Positions 42,304 through 51,230 of a DNA stretch of 64,000 bases are shown here, one piece after another. Within the stretch, counting starts at the first letter, position 1. The number at the start of each line of letters is the position of its first letter. This stretch comes from an uncultured Alphaproteobacteria bacterium (GTDB lineage: Bacteria; Pseudomonadota; Alphaproteobacteria; UBA8366; GCA-2717185), in NCBI GenBank assembly GCA_943788635.1, contig CALSRA010000027.1, forward strand, positions 62,001 through 126,000, read 5' to 3'. A program made the position numbers and the translations under genes. A model generated the notes under the pieces. It searched no databases. It had not been told where the DNA came from and saw only the letters and a program-made list of their open reading frames with translations.

Positions 42304-42792
42304 TCAGGCGTGCCGGATTTGCGGCACCGAACGGCGACGGTCGGCCGCCGGCTGATATTCCAGCGTTATGTCCTTCAACCCTTCCAGCCAGTCTGCGACA
42401 TCGGTATGCGCGGCAAGGTCGAAAGCGTCGAAGCCGCACCGCGTCATCAGGCTGGCCTGATCGCGCAGTATATTTCCGGTGGCCCGGACTTCGCCTTCAT
42501 AACCGTACCGTTCGCGCAGGATGCGGGCGATGGAATAGCCACGCCCGTCGGTGAAGGCGGGGAAGGCGATGACCACAAGCTGCAGCGCGTTCAGATCATC
42601 GGTGATTTCTTCGGCGGCATCGTCGCCGGTCAGCCGCACGCCCAGCGTCACACCTGACGCCTTGAGCGCCTCGCTCTCGGCCTGCCAGCGGGCGAAGGAG
42701 ACGGTGATCGCCGCGCCTGCTGGCGCCGCAGTCTCGTCGTCGAGATGAACCCAGCTATCCTCAATCGGCGTTCCGCCCTTAAGCAGCGTCAT
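42304..42792 (-). CDS. DUF934 family protein (sulfite reductase-associated)
   Basis: Protein of 162 residues, typical for DUF934, which in alphaproteobacteria is encoded right after the ferredoxin-type sulfite reductase gene. The family motif LVVIAFPAFTDGRGYSIARI is clear. Its role is unproven but tied to assimilatory sulfate reduction. The ATG at 42792 overlaps the end of the reductase gene by 14 nt, so translation is coupled. An extension upstream to 42873 is antisense-like and excluded. No cysH follows here, although many genomes have it next. Confidence 0.9.
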   Translation of the reverse strand: MTLLKGGTPIEDSWVHLDDETAAPAGAAITVSFARWQAESEALKASGVTLGVRLTGDDAAEEITDDLNALQLVVIAFPAFTDGRGYSIARILRERYGYEGEVRATGNILRDQASLMTRCGFDAFDLAAHTDVADWLEGLKDITLEYQPAADRRRSVPQIRHA

Positions 42793-44434
42793 AGAGCGCC
42801 TCCTTGAATGGCTTTGGGCCGATCCGTTCGTAGGTGTCGATGAACCGCTCATCGTCCTGACGCTGGTCGACATAGGTGTTCACGACGGTTTCCACCGCGT
42901 CGACGACATCGTCACTGGAAAAGGCGCGACCGATGATCTTGCCGATAGCCGCGTTTTCGTCAGCGCGGCCGCCCAGCGTGATCTGGTAATATTCTTCGTT
43001 GTTCCGGTCGACGCCCAGAATGCCGATATGGCCGACATGGTGGTGGCCGCAGGCATTGATGCAGCCGGAAATCTTGAGCTGCAATTCGCCCAGATCGTGC
43101 TGTCGTTTCAGGTCGGCGAAGCGCGTGCTGATGCGCTGGGCCACCGGGATCGACCGCGCGGTTGCCAGCCCGCAATAATCGAGGCCGGGGCAGGCAATTA
43201 TATCGCTGATCAGCCCGATATTGTTGGTGGCCAGTCCCTGATTTCGCAGTTCTTCCCACATCACAAACAGGTCGGCCTGACGAACATTCGGCAGCACCAG
43301 ATTCTGCTGATGTGTGACGCGAATTTCGGCCATGCTGTATTTTTCGGCAAGATCGGCAACCGAATCCATCTGCACCGCGGTGGCGTCGCCGGGAATGCCG
43401 CCCTCGGGCTTCAGCGATATATTGACGATCGCGTAGCCGTTTTGTTTGTGCTCCACGACATTGGCGCGGACCCATTCGGCGAAACCGGCATTGGTGCGCA
43501 GCTTCTCGATATAGTCCTGATGATTGCTGCCGGGCTTTTCATATTCCGGCGGCGCGAAGAAGGCCCTGATGCGCTCCATTTCCGCCGGCGGCAGTTCCGG
43601 GCCTTTGCCCCGCAGGTTTTCCCATTCGGCGTCGACCTGTTCGCGGAACGCGTCGGTGCCAAGGTCATGCACCAGGATCTTGATGCGCGCCTTGTACTTG
43701 TTGTCGCGCCGGCCGTTCAGGTTATAGACCCGCAGGATCGCTTCCAGATAGGACAGCAGGTGTTCCTTTGGCAGGAAGTCCCGGATGGTCTTGCCGACCA
43801 TCGGTGTCCGCCCCAGCCCGCCACCGACCAGAATTTCAAACCCGGTTTCGCCCTCGGCGTTCTTGCGGATCGCAATGCCGATATCGTGCACCTTGACGGC
43901 GGCGCGATCGTTCGGGGATGCGGTTACCGCGATCTTGAACTTGCGCGGCAGGAAGGTGAATTCCGGATGTAGTGTCGACCACTGCCGGATGATCTCGCAA
44001 TAGACGCGCGGATCTTCCAGTTCTTCGGCTGCGACGCCCGCATAGGGGTCGGACGTGGTGTTGCGGATCGTATTGCCGCTGGTCTGGATCGCATGCATTT
44101 CGACGCTGGCCAGGTCGGCCAGGATATCGGGTGCGTCTTCCAGCTTGGTCCAGTTGTACTGGATATTCTGCCGCGTGGTGAAATGGCCATAGCCACGGTC
44201 GTAGCGCCGGGCGATCTGCGCCAGCATGCGCAACTGCGCTGACGACAATGTGCCGTAGGGAACGGCGACGCGCAGCATATAGGCATGAAGTTGCAGGTAC
44301 AGGCCGTTCAGCAGCCGAAGCGGGCGGAATTCCTCTTCACTGAGCCGGCCGTCCAGACGGCGTTGCACCTGGTCGCGGAACTGTGCCACCCGCTCATTGA
44401 CGAGCTGGGTGTCATACTGGTCATAGCTGTACAT
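42779..44434 (-). CDS. Ferredoxin-type sulfite/nitrite reductase
   Basis: Six-electron reductase of 551 residues carrying sirohaem and a 4Fe-4S cluster, reducing sulfite to sulfide (or nitrite to ammonia). The four cluster Cys are in CPGLDYCGLATARSI and SGCINACGHHHVGHIG. The surrounding DUF2849 and DUF934 genes, typical of the sulfur assimilation cluster, favour sulfite as substrate. Two ferredoxin-like half-domains are seen (HAYMLRVAVPYGTLSS, then a second copy near 320). It starts 3 nt after the DUF2849 stop. Confidence 0.9.
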   Translation of the reverse strand: MYSYDQYDTQLVNERVAQFRDQVQRRLDGRLSEEEFRPLRLLNGLYLQLHAYMLRVAVPYGTLSSAQLRMLAQIARRYDRGYGHFTTRQNIQYNWTKLEDAPDILADLASVEMHAIQTSGNTIRNTTSDPYAGVAAEELEDPRVYCEIIRQWSTLHPEFTFLPRKFKIAVTASPNDRAAVKVHDIGIAIRKNAEGETGFEILVGGGLGRTPMVGKTIRDFLPKEHLLSYLEAILRVYNLNGRRDNKYKARIKILVHDLGTDAFREQVDAEWENLRGKGPELPPAEMERIRAFFAPPEYEKPGSNHQDYIEKLRTNAGFAEWVRANVVEHKQNGYAIVNISLKPEGGIPGDATAVQMDSVADLAEKYSMAEIRVTHQQNLVLPNVRQADLFVMWEELRNQGLATNNIGLISDIIACPGLDYCGLATARSIPVAQRISTRFADLKRQHDLGELQLKISGCINACGHHHVGHIGILGVDRNNEEYYQITLGGRADENAAIGKIIGRAFSSDDVVDAVETVVNTYVDQRQDDERFIDTYERIGPKPFKEALYDAA

Positions 44435-44436
44435 GC

Positions 44437-44742
44437 TCAGGCGACCTGACGGTATTCGCTCTGGGTGGCGCTATAGGTCACCGAAGGGCCGGTTGCGCGC
44501 ATTTTTTCACGCATGGTGACTGGCGTCGGCAGGGCATCATCCAGGGTGACGTCAACCAGATAAGGATCAACGACGATCCGTGCATCGGCTGCTTCCTGTG
44601 CATCGGCCAGCATTGCGTTGCTGTCATCTTCGGTTGCAGCGACGAGGCTCCCCGCGATCTTTTCGGACCACGTCTTTCCGGCGGTCAGGTAGACCGCGCG
44701 TCCGTCCCGAAGGCGGCTTGCCGTTACGACTTGATGGCTCAT
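44437..44742 (-). CDS. DUF2849 family protein
   Basis: Protein of 101 residues, small and soluble, conserved as the first gene of the alphaproteobacterial sulfite reductase operon. It starts MSHQVVTASRLRDGRAVYLT. An AGCGGAGAG ribosome site is 5 nt before the ATG, and a 28-bp inverted repeat lies 51 nt upstream of the start. Function unknown; perhaps a redox or assembly partner of the reductase. cysG is not next to it, although it often is in relatives. Confidence 0.88.
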   Translation of the reverse strand: MSHQVVTASRLRDGRAVYLTAGKTWSEKIAGSLVAATEDDSNAMLADAQEAADARIVVDPYLVDVTLDDALPTPVTMREKMRATGPSVTYSATQSEYRQVA

Positions 44743-44792
44743 TTATTCTCTCCGCTGTGCGCCGGATATCGATTTTCCAGCGTTGGCCTCTT

Positions 44793-44820
44793 TATTTACA
44801 CAAATTAAAATGTGTAAATA
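44793..44820. promoter_or_regulatory. 28-bp inverted repeat in the DUF2849/ctaA divergent region
   Basis: TATTTACACA (44793-44802), 8-nt spacer AATTAAAA, TGTGTAAATA (44811-44820): perfect 10-bp arms in an AT-rich stretch (44780-44890) that differs from the GC-rich flanks. It lies 51 nt before the DUF2849 start and 155 nt before ctaA, so a regulator bound here could control the sulfite reductase operon, ctaA or both. The regulator is not identifiable from sequence. Confidence 0.6.
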
Positions 44821-44974
44821 AATATTAAACAATACAATAGTGTTCTTTATAAATTAAACAACATAAAAAAATGGGAAATAGAAATTTCAGGGTGCGACCA
44901 TTGCAACCCGCGCCGTTTCCGTTGATTCCGTATATCCTGGTCCTGTTGATAGAAACATGCAGGGACGGCAGGTG

Positions 44975-46018
44975 ATGGCGGCAGAAGGCGTTGCAAACGG
45001 AAGTCGGGGGCAGGAGGTTGCGCCGCGTTCCGTCGCCGTGTGGCTATTTGCCTGTGCCGGCATGGTTCTGGCGATGATGATAATCGGGGCGATTACACGG
45101 CTGACCGAATCCGGCCTGTCGATGGTCGAGTGGCGCCCCCTGCTGGGTGCAATGCCGCCGTGGGGTGCGGAAGAATGGAATCGGGTTTTCGCTCTGTATA
45201 AGGAGACCTCGGAATATCAGTTAGCCAATGCCGGGATGACCCTGTCTGAATTCCAGACAATATTCTGGTGGGAGTTCATCCATCGCCTGTGGGGGCGGTC
45301 GATCGGGCTGGTGTTCGCGATACCGTTCGGGGTCTTTCTGATCCGGGGCATGATCCCGCGCCGCATGGTGCCGCATCTGGCCTTGCTGTTCGTGCTGGGC
45401 GGATTGCAGGGTGTGATCGGCTGGTGGATGGTCAAGAGCGGGTTCGTGGACCGCACGGATGTCAGTCAGTATCGCCTAGCGGTCCATTTGGTCATGGCGT
45501 TCTTTATTCTGGGATATCTGCTCTGGGTGGCGCTGGATATCGTCGCGCCGCGCGATCACCCGGCCTCGTCTTTGCGGGGGCATGGGATGGCCATTGTCGT
45601 TGTCGTGTTTATCACCGCGTTTGCCGGCGGGCTTGTCGCGGGGCTGCGCGCCGGGCTGGACTACAACACCTGGCCGCTGATGGGCGACAGTTTCGTGCCG
45701 GACGGGATTCTGGCCCTGTCGCCGTGGTGGCTGAACGCGTTTGAAAATATTGCGACCGTACAGTTCGATCACCGCATGCTGGCCTATCTGACAGTCGTGC
45801 TTGTCGGCTGGCTGTGGCTGCGCGCGCGAAACGCGGAACCGCATATTCGCCGCGCCGTTACGGCGCTAACCCATATGACGGTGCTGCAGGTCGGCCTTGG
45901 CATCGCGACGCTTCTGCTGGTCGTGCCCCTGCCGCTGGCGGTGCTGCATCAGGCCGGGGCGGCGATAACCTTCAGTCTTGCGGTGTGGGTGCTGCACGCA
46001 TTGTCTGGCCGCGAATAA
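44975..46018 (+). CDS. ctaA: Haem A synthase (CtaA/COX15)
   Basis: Polytopic inner-membrane enzyme that oxidises the haem O methyl group to formyl, making haem A for cytochrome c oxidase. About 347 residues with eight helices in two four-helix bundles; a conserved His pair region is EFIHRLWGRSIGL in the first half and TVQFDHRMLAYLTV plus VLHQAGAAIT in the second. An ATG at 44957 is also in frame, but 44975 has GGGA about 9 nt away, and the shorter form keeps all motifs. The last 47 nt overlap the convergent membrane-protein gene. Confidence 0.92.
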   Translation: MAAEGVANGSRGQEVAPRSVAVWLFACAGMVLAMMIIGAITRLTESGLSMVEWRPLLGAMPPWGAEEWNRVFALYKETSEYQLANAGMTLSEFQTIFWWEFIHRLWGRSIGLVFAIPFGVFLIRGMIPRRMVPHLALLFVLGGLQGVIGWWMVKSGFVDRTDVSQYRLAVHLVMAFFILGYLLWVALDIVAPRDHPASSLRGHGMAIVVVVFITAFAGGLVAGLRAGLDYNTWPLMGDSFVPDGILALSPWWLNAFENIATVQFDHRMLAYLTVVLVGWLWLRARNAEPHIRRAVTALTHMTVLQVGLGIATLLLVVPLPLAVLHQAGAAITFSLAVWVLHALSGRE

Positions 46019-46898
46019 GCCATAAGACGCCGCCGGGCAAACCGGCCATCATCACCAGCAACCCCAGTGTGATGGAAATGCCGAGCGCGGGTTCCGTTGC
46101 GATACCGAACGGGGCGAACATGCCGACCAGCACCGCTTCCCGCACGCCCCAGCCGCCAAGGGAAATCGGCATTGTCGCCAGCAACAGTGCCAGCGGTGAC
46201 AGGGTCAGGCAGACCAGCAGGCCCGGTGATGCGTCGGCGGCCATGGCAACGAGCCAGACCGTAAACCCGCTGCCCAGATGGATCGCCAATGACAGGATCA
46301 GGATCGGTATTCCGGCCCGGGACAGCAGCACGCGCCGGGCTTCCTGCAGGAATGTCCCTGTGCTGCGGGTCCATTGCCACCGGGTGTCGCGCAACGCGGG
46401 GCCGAACAGGATAATGGAGACCAAAACGGCGCCGGCGGCGATCATGGCGAACCAGGTGCCCCGGCCGGACAAGGGTGCCACCAGTATTGCCGCCGGGACC
46501 AGCGCCAGCATCGACAGCATACCGGCCGCCCGTTCCAGGACGACACCGGTTGCCGCCTTGCCGGTTGATATGCCGCTGGCCCGCAGCAGCCATACCCGGG
46601 CTGCATCGCCGCCCAGCGTTGTCGACAGGGTCTGGTTGAAAAACATGCCAATGAAGAACAGTTTCAGGGTTGGCCCATATCCCGGGGCATCACCCTGCAG
46701 CCGCATAATGGCCCACCAGCGCCAGGCGCTGACGAACCCATGCGCCATCAGGACCACAAACGCCGCGGCAAGCCATCCGGGATGCATGGTGCGCATCTGG
46801 GCGAAGACCGGGGCAAAGTCGAACTGAACGATCAGCCAGCCGAGCAGACCAGCGGAAATGCCGAGCTTTAGCGCGAAAATCAGCCACCGACGCGTCAT
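45972..46898 (-). CDS. Lysylphosphatidylglycerol synthase-like integral membrane protein (UPF0104)
   Basis: Protein of 308 residues with about eight helices (for example LIFALKLGISAGLLGWLIVQ at the start). It belongs to the flippase-like membrane domain found in MprF and in many proteins near glycosyltransferases. It may translocate lipid-linked products. The segment ETLSTTLGGDAARVWLLRA-like (here QTLSTTLGGDAARVWLLRAS) and PISLGGWGVREAVLVG are family hallmarks. The gene ends inside ctaA on the opposite strand. It stands 8 nt after the M20 gene. Confidence 0.85.
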   Translation of the reverse strand: MTRRWLIFALKLGISAGLLGWLIVQFDFAPVFAQMRTMHPGWLAAAFVVLMAHGFVSAWRWWAIMRLQGDAPGYGPTLKLFFIGMFFNQTLSTTLGGDAARVWLLRASGISTGKAATGVVLERAAGMLSMLALVPAAILVAPLSGRGTWFAMIAAGAVLVSIILFGPALRDTRWQWTRSTGTFLQEARRVLLSRAGIPILILSLAIHLGSGFTVWLVAMAADASPGLLVCLTLSPLALLLATMPISLGGWGVREAVLVGMFAPFGIATEPALGISITLGLLVMMAGLPGGVLWLIRGQTMRAAPTPQD

Positions 46899-46906
46899 GC
46901 GGTAAA

Positions 46907-48151
46907 TCAGCGTCCGCCGGCGCGTTCCAGCATGGCATGTAGCAGAACCTGACAGCCCGCCGATATATCGGCGGGTGCGGCATTTTCGATTTCGTTGTGG
47001 CTGATGCCGTCTTCGCAGGGGACAAAGATCATCGCTGTTGGCGCGACCTGCGCCATGTAGACCGCGTCATGGCCCGCACCGCTGACGATATCCATATGCG
47101 GCAACCCGGCGGCTTCCGCCCCGGATCGCACGGCGGCGACGCAATCGGGATCGAAATGCGTGGCGGCAAACGACCAGATCTGTTCGACATCGGCGGTCAG
47201 GCCATAGGTTTCGGTGATCTCAGCTACGGCCTTGCGAAACGCCTGATCCATTTCAGCCAGTTTGTCATCGTCGGGATGGCGCAGATCGACGGTCAGAAAG
47301 ACCTTGCCGGGAATGACATTACGGCTGTTCGGGCTGGATTCGATCATGCCGCAGGTCGAGCATGCGCCGGGCTGGAAGTCATGACCGATGCGGTTGACCG
47401 CCAGCACGATGGCGGACGCGCCGACCAGCGCATCCTTGCGTATGGCCATGGGGGTTGGCCCGGCATGGCTTTCCTGTCCGGTGACGTTGATTTCATACCA
47501 GCGCTGGGCCTGGGCACCGGAAACGATTCCAATCGGCAGCTCGGCGGCTTCCAGGATCGGGCCCTGTTCGATATGGGCTTCGAAATAGGCGCCGAAATCG
47601 CGCCCGCCGCAGCCTTCGCCCTTGTAGCCGATGCGTTCCAGTTCCTCGCCCATGGTCTTGCCATCGGTGTCGGCAATGGCATGGGCTTCGTCCACGGTAA
47701 AAATCCCGGCATGGACGCCGGACCCGACCATGGCGGGGGCGAAGCGGCTGCCCTCTTCATTGGTCCAGACGGCAACTTCGATCGGGGCTTCGGTTTCCAG
47801 TCCGGCGTCATTCAGCGCCCGCACAACTTCCAGTCCCGCCAGCACGCCATACGCACCGTCGAACTTGCCGCCGGTTGGCTGGCTGTCCAGATGGCTGCCG
47901 GTAACAATGGGAGGCAGGGAATCGTTCCGGCCCGGGCGCCTGGCGAACATATTGCCCATGGCATCGTGGGTGACGGTGCAGCCCGCTTCCTCGCACCAGT
48001 GGCGAAACAGGTCGCGTGATTGCCTGTCTAGGTCGGTCAGCGCCAGCCGCCGGACACCGCCAAGGTCCGTCGCGCCGATCTTCGCCATTTCCATCAGGCT
48101 GTCCCACAGCCGCGCGCCGTCAATTCGAAGGTTGTTTCCCGGCTGTTCCAT
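46907..48151 (-). CDS. Zn-dependent M20-family amidohydrolase (N-carbamoyl amino acid hydrolase/allantoate amidohydrolase-like)
   Basis: Metalloenzyme of 414 residues hydrolysing a carbamoyl or ureido group, as in N-carbamoyl-L-amino acid hydrolases, beta-ureidopropionases or allantoate amidohydrolase. Zinc ligands: His in VTGSHLDSQPTGGKFDGAYG with its bridging Asp, Glu pair in WTNEEGSRFA, His in EAHIEQGPILE and His in DGISHNEIEN. Good family length. No uracil- or hydantoin-pathway genes are beside it, but hyuAB lie 13 kb away. ATG 48151 follows GGAGGAAGA 6 nt upstream. It precedes the UPF0104 gene by 8 nt. Confidence 0.9.
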   Translation of the reverse strand: MEQPGNNLRIDGARLWDSLMEMAKIGATDLGGVRRLALTDLDRQSRDLFRHWCEEAGCTVTHDAMGNMFARRPGRNDSLPPIVTGSHLDSQPTGGKFDGAYGVLAGLEVVRALNDAGLETEAPIEVAVWTNEEGSRFAPAMVGSGVHAGIFTVDEAHAIADTDGKTMGEELERIGYKGEGCGGRDFGAYFEAHIEQGPILEAAELPIGIVSGAQAQRWYEINVTGQESHAGPTPMAIRKDALVGASAIVLAVNRIGHDFQPGACSTCGMIESSPNSRNVIPGKVFLTVDLRHPDDDKLAEMDQAFRKAVAEITETYGLTADVEQIWSFAATHFDPDCVAAVRSGAEAAGLPHMDIVSGAGHDAVYMAQVAPTAMIFVPCEDGISHNEIENAAPADISAGCQVLLHAMLERAGGR

Positions 48152-48189
48152 CTTCTTCCTCCGATTGATGCCGGCGCTGCGCCGGGCGG

Positions 48190-48666
48190 TTACTCAGTAA
48201 CGACCAACCGGTAATCCGGCGTCGTATTCAATGGACATGAGTATACATACTCACCGGGTCCTAGCGTTACCTTGTAATCTTGCGTTACCCCCAGATGAAG
48301 GCCCCCGCCGGACACACTGGTTTTCGTCAGCTTGTCGACCGGGTTGACCGGGTTATAATCCTTTTCCCGCAGCCAGAAGCCGAGCATGTAGGGCACGTCC
48401 TTGTTGGTAACCCGGAAAACATAATCGCCGGCTTTCAGCTGTATGGGTTTCGCGGCCTGCAGGCGTTTCCCGGCGCTGTCGGCATTGATGGCTTCACAAT
48501 CGGCTTTTTCGCCCGTTTTGAAGTCGTGGTCGATACCGTTTTCAGACTCGACAAACTGGCAGGCAACCTGCGTCAGCTCAACAACGGTGGTTTCGGCTGT
48601 GGCACTGCTTGCGGCAAATGCGGCGCTGAAAATTGCGCCGGAAAAAATCAGAAAATTCTTCCGCAT
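48190..48666 (-). CDS. Secreted cupredoxin-like protein of unknown function
   Basis: Protein of 158 residues with a clear signal peptide (FLIFSGAIFSAAFAASSATA). The mature part resembles cupredoxin-like domains: a strand segment AGDYVFRVTNKDVPYMLGFW and a C-terminal loop LGPGEYVYSCPLNTTPDYRL that holds a Cys in the copper-site region. Two more Cys (VACQFVE, KADCEAI) could make a disulfide. A His-Cys-His-Met site is not fully evident, so copper binding is a guess. Start ATG 48666 has GGAAGGAACAC just upstream. It is isolated from both neighbours by ~40 and ~115 nt. Confidence 0.7.
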   Translation of the reverse strand: MRKNFLIFSGAIFSAAFAASSATAETTVVELTQVACQFVESENGIDHDFKTGEKADCEAINADSAGKRLQAAKPIQLKAGDYVFRVTNKDVPYMLGFWLREKDYNPVNPVDKLTKTSVSGGGLHLGVTQDYKVTLGPGEYVYSCPLNTTPDYRLVVTE

Positions 48667-48781
48667 TGTTCGTGTTCCTTCCGGTTAATTAATTCCGATG
48701 AATAAATGGACATGCAGTGTCCGACCGCAACACAACAATTTGTGAAACCGGCGCGATTTCCGTGCCGAAACGATGTGCCGG

Positions 48782-49975
48782 TCAATCCGCCCCGGCAACC
48801 CTGTAAAGCAGGATGCCACACAGCAGGGAGATCGCGGCAAAGATGCCAAAGGTTATCGGATAACCGGTAAGGGATATCAGTGTGCCGCCGACGATCGGGC
48901 CGGTGGTGATACCGATATACATGAAAAACTGTGCCCCACCGGCGGCGTCCGCTGTGCGGCCTTCCGGGGCTCGGCGTGCGATTTCGGAGAAGAAAAGACC
49001 AACCCAGCCATTACCGCCGATACCGAAAATGGCCGCAAGGACCATGAAGGTCACCGGCGGCCATGCCGGTGTCGAGAACGCCAGACCGGCCAGTCCGACC
49101 ATCATGACCAGGCCAAGAAGGCCCAACAGAACATGTGTCGGAATCCAGCGCTCGGCGATAGCGCCCAGAGCGATGCGGGCTGAAATGCCGGTGACATGGA
49201 CAATGGAAAAGGTCAGCCCGGCGAGTTCAGGCGCGAGTTTGATCTCGGTCCACAGATACACGACAAGATAGGTCGTCATGGCGAGCTGGCATCCCGCGAA
49301 GCCCAGCCCGGCCACCGCGTATGGCCGCAGCACCGGGCTGCGCGCGACAAGCTTCAGCGTGGCGATGGCGTCACCAAAGGCGAATTGGGCGTTCTCCCGG
49401 CGTGGCTCGCTGGGACCGACACCAATGATTGCGGCGAGTGCGATTGCGGCCAGTGCTGCAGCGGGGATGACCTGAATGGCGATGTTCCAGCCATAGGCGA
49501 GCAGAAGGGGCGGCAGGATGACCCCGGCCAGCGCGCCGCCCAATGGCGTTCCGCATTGTTTGAGCGAAAAGATGAGCGGCCGCCAATCCGCCGGGGATAC
49601 ACGGGCCAGGACGTGGCTGCCAATTGGATTCATCGGACCCGTCCCAACGCCAAGCAGGGCAGCGCCAAGTACCATGCCGAATGGATTCCCCAATCCGATC
49701 AGCATCATGCCGATACCGGTAAAGCCCAGCATGGCCTGAAACGAGGCGCGGGCACCGAAACGGGCGACCAGCGCGCCCGACAACAGCCCCGTCAGCATGG
49801 CGACGAAATAGATCACTGAAACCAGCCCGCCGACCAGCGTGGGCGCAATGCCTAGGTCGGCGGCGACCACGGCCGTAACGACCGGAATGCCATAGGCCGC
49901 CATGGTAATGATCGACTGAATCATCAGGATCATCACCAGCGGGATCAGCACGCTTCGTTGCAGAAGGTCTTTCAA
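48782..49975 (-). CDS. MFS transporter (12-helix)
   Basis: Inner-membrane secondary transporter of 397 residues with about twelve helices, in the YbfB/CynX-like part of the superfamily. Motif A-like sequence lies between helices 2 and 3 (SGALVARFGARASFQAML), and helix 4 has the Gly-rich GAALLGVGTGPMNPIGSHVL. The second half starts near residue 205 (VARSPVLRPYAVAGLGFAG). Substrate not inferable: no enzyme cluster is attached. The gene is preceded by a GT4 gene 63 nt away on the same strand. Confidence 0.82.
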   Translation of the reverse strand: MKDLLQRSVLIPLVMILMIQSIITMAAYGIPVVTAVVAADLGIAPTLVGGLVSVIYFVAMLTGLLSGALVARFGARASFQAMLGFTGIGMMLIGLGNPFGMVLGAALLGVGTGPMNPIGSHVLARVSPADWRPLIFSLKQCGTPLGGALAGVILPPLLLAYGWNIAIQVIPAAALAAIALAAIIGVGPSEPRRENAQFAFGDAIATLKLVARSPVLRPYAVAGLGFAGCQLAMTTYLVVYLWTEIKLAPELAGLTFSIVHVTGISARIALGAIAERWIPTHVLLGLLGLVMMVGLAGLAFSTPAWPPVTFMVLAAIFGIGGNGWVGLFFSEIARRAPEGRTADAAGGAQFFMYIGITTGPIVGGTLISLTGYPITFGIFAAISLLCGILLYRVAGAD

Positions 49976-50038
49976 GAAGAATCAGTTTCCAGCGTTTGGG
50001 GGCGTTGCCGCGCATGTTCGCAGACTATGACGGCGGCG

Positions 50039-51214
50039 TCACTTGCGCTGCAGAATGCTCTCGAACAGGTCCTGCTGGCCCTGTGTTGTTGAATCCCAGT
50101 CGAACCGTTCGGCATAGGTGCGGGTTGCCGCACGGTCGGGGAGATTGGCAAACAGGGTTTCGACCGCGTCGGCCAATGCATCCGACTCGCGGGCAGCCAT
50201 CAACACACCGGCGGCATGTTCGGCGACAATTTCCGGGGTTCCCCATACGTTGCTGGCAACGACCGGGGTACCGCAGGCCATCGATTCCAGCAGCACATTG
50301 GCCCAGCCTTCGCGGCTGGAAGCCAGCACCAGCGCATCCACCGCGCCATAGACATTGCGTAATTCGTCATGCCCGATGCGTCCGAGGAAACGAACCCGGT
50401 CCTGAACCCCGAGTGTCTGCGCCTGACGTTCCAGTGCGCCACGTTCCGGCCCGTCGCCCGCAATCAGCAGGGTTATATCCGGCAGCCGGGGCAGGGCGCC
50501 GATAATCAGGTCATGGCCCTTGCGTTCGATGAGCAGCCCCACCGACAGCAGTGTGCGGCCGGTCAGGCCCAGTTTTTCGCGATCTGCCTGGCGGTCGCCG
50601 GGACGGAACATATCCAGGTCGACACCGTTCCGCAGCACGCGCACCTTGTCCGCATCAACATCCAGCGCGACGAGTTCGTCCTTTAGCGCCTGACATACCG
50701 TGACCATGCCGTCGGCCTGTCGCGCGGCCCATTTGATTTGCGCCCGGGGCAATGCGTATTGGGGCATCAGGTTGATATCGGTGCCGCGGGCGGTAATGGT
50801 GACAGGCTTGCCGAATGTCCGTCCAAGCCATGCCGCCGCGACGCCATCGGGATAGAAGTAGTGCGAGTCGATCAGGTCGAAATCGTTACCCTGACGGATA
50901 AGTTCGGCAATGAACGGCTTCATGAACATATACATCAGCGCCGGTGCCAGGCTGGCGCCGAATTTGGGGATGACCGGATAGCGCGGGTGGTGGATTGTCA
51001 GTCCGTGGCGTTCTTCAACAGCCGGTACCTTCGCATAGGCGGCATAGCTGCCGAACCGTTCTCCCTGAAACGGAAACCATGGAACGGGTGCGACGACGCG
51101 CGCTGTGACGTTGCCGCTGGCGACCAGATGGCGCAGCCGGTTTTCAACGAAAATACCATGGACGGGTTGCGCCAAATTTGGAAACAGCGTCGAGAAGGTC
51201 AGAATATTGATCAT
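50039..51214 (-). CDS. GT4-family glycosyltransferase
   Basis: GT-B glycosyltransferase of 391 residues. The N-terminal acceptor domain includes FPNLAQPVHGIFVENRLRHL and NDFDLIDSHYFYPDGVAAAW. The donor domain contains LLSVGLLIERKGHDLIIGAL and the E-x7-E region SSREGWANVLLESMACGTP, which binds the sugar nucleotide. It resembles TuaC-type enzymes of surface polysaccharide synthesis. It is separate from the GT4/GT9 pair upstream in the window. A membrane-tethered secreted protein gene lies 16 nt upstream, suggesting cotranscription. Confidence 0.88.
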   Translation of the reverse strand: MINILTFSTLFPNLAQPVHGIFVENRLRHLVASGNVTARVVAPVPWFPFQGERFGSYAAYAKVPAVEERHGLTIHHPRYPVIPKFGASLAPALMYMFMKPFIAELIRQGNDFDLIDSHYFYPDGVAAAWLGRTFGKPVTITARGTDINLMPQYALPRAQIKWAARQADGMVTVCQALKDELVALDVDADKVRVLRNGVDLDMFRPGDRQADREKLGLTGRTLLSVGLLIERKGHDLIIGALPRLPDITLLIAGDGPERGALERQAQTLGVQDRVRFLGRIGHDELRNVYGAVDALVLASSREGWANVLLESMACGTPVVASNVWGTPEIVAEHAAGVLMAARESDALADAVETLFANLPDRAATRTYAERFDWDSTTQGQQDLFESILQRK

Positions 51215-51230
51215 CGGTTTCCTGATTCCT

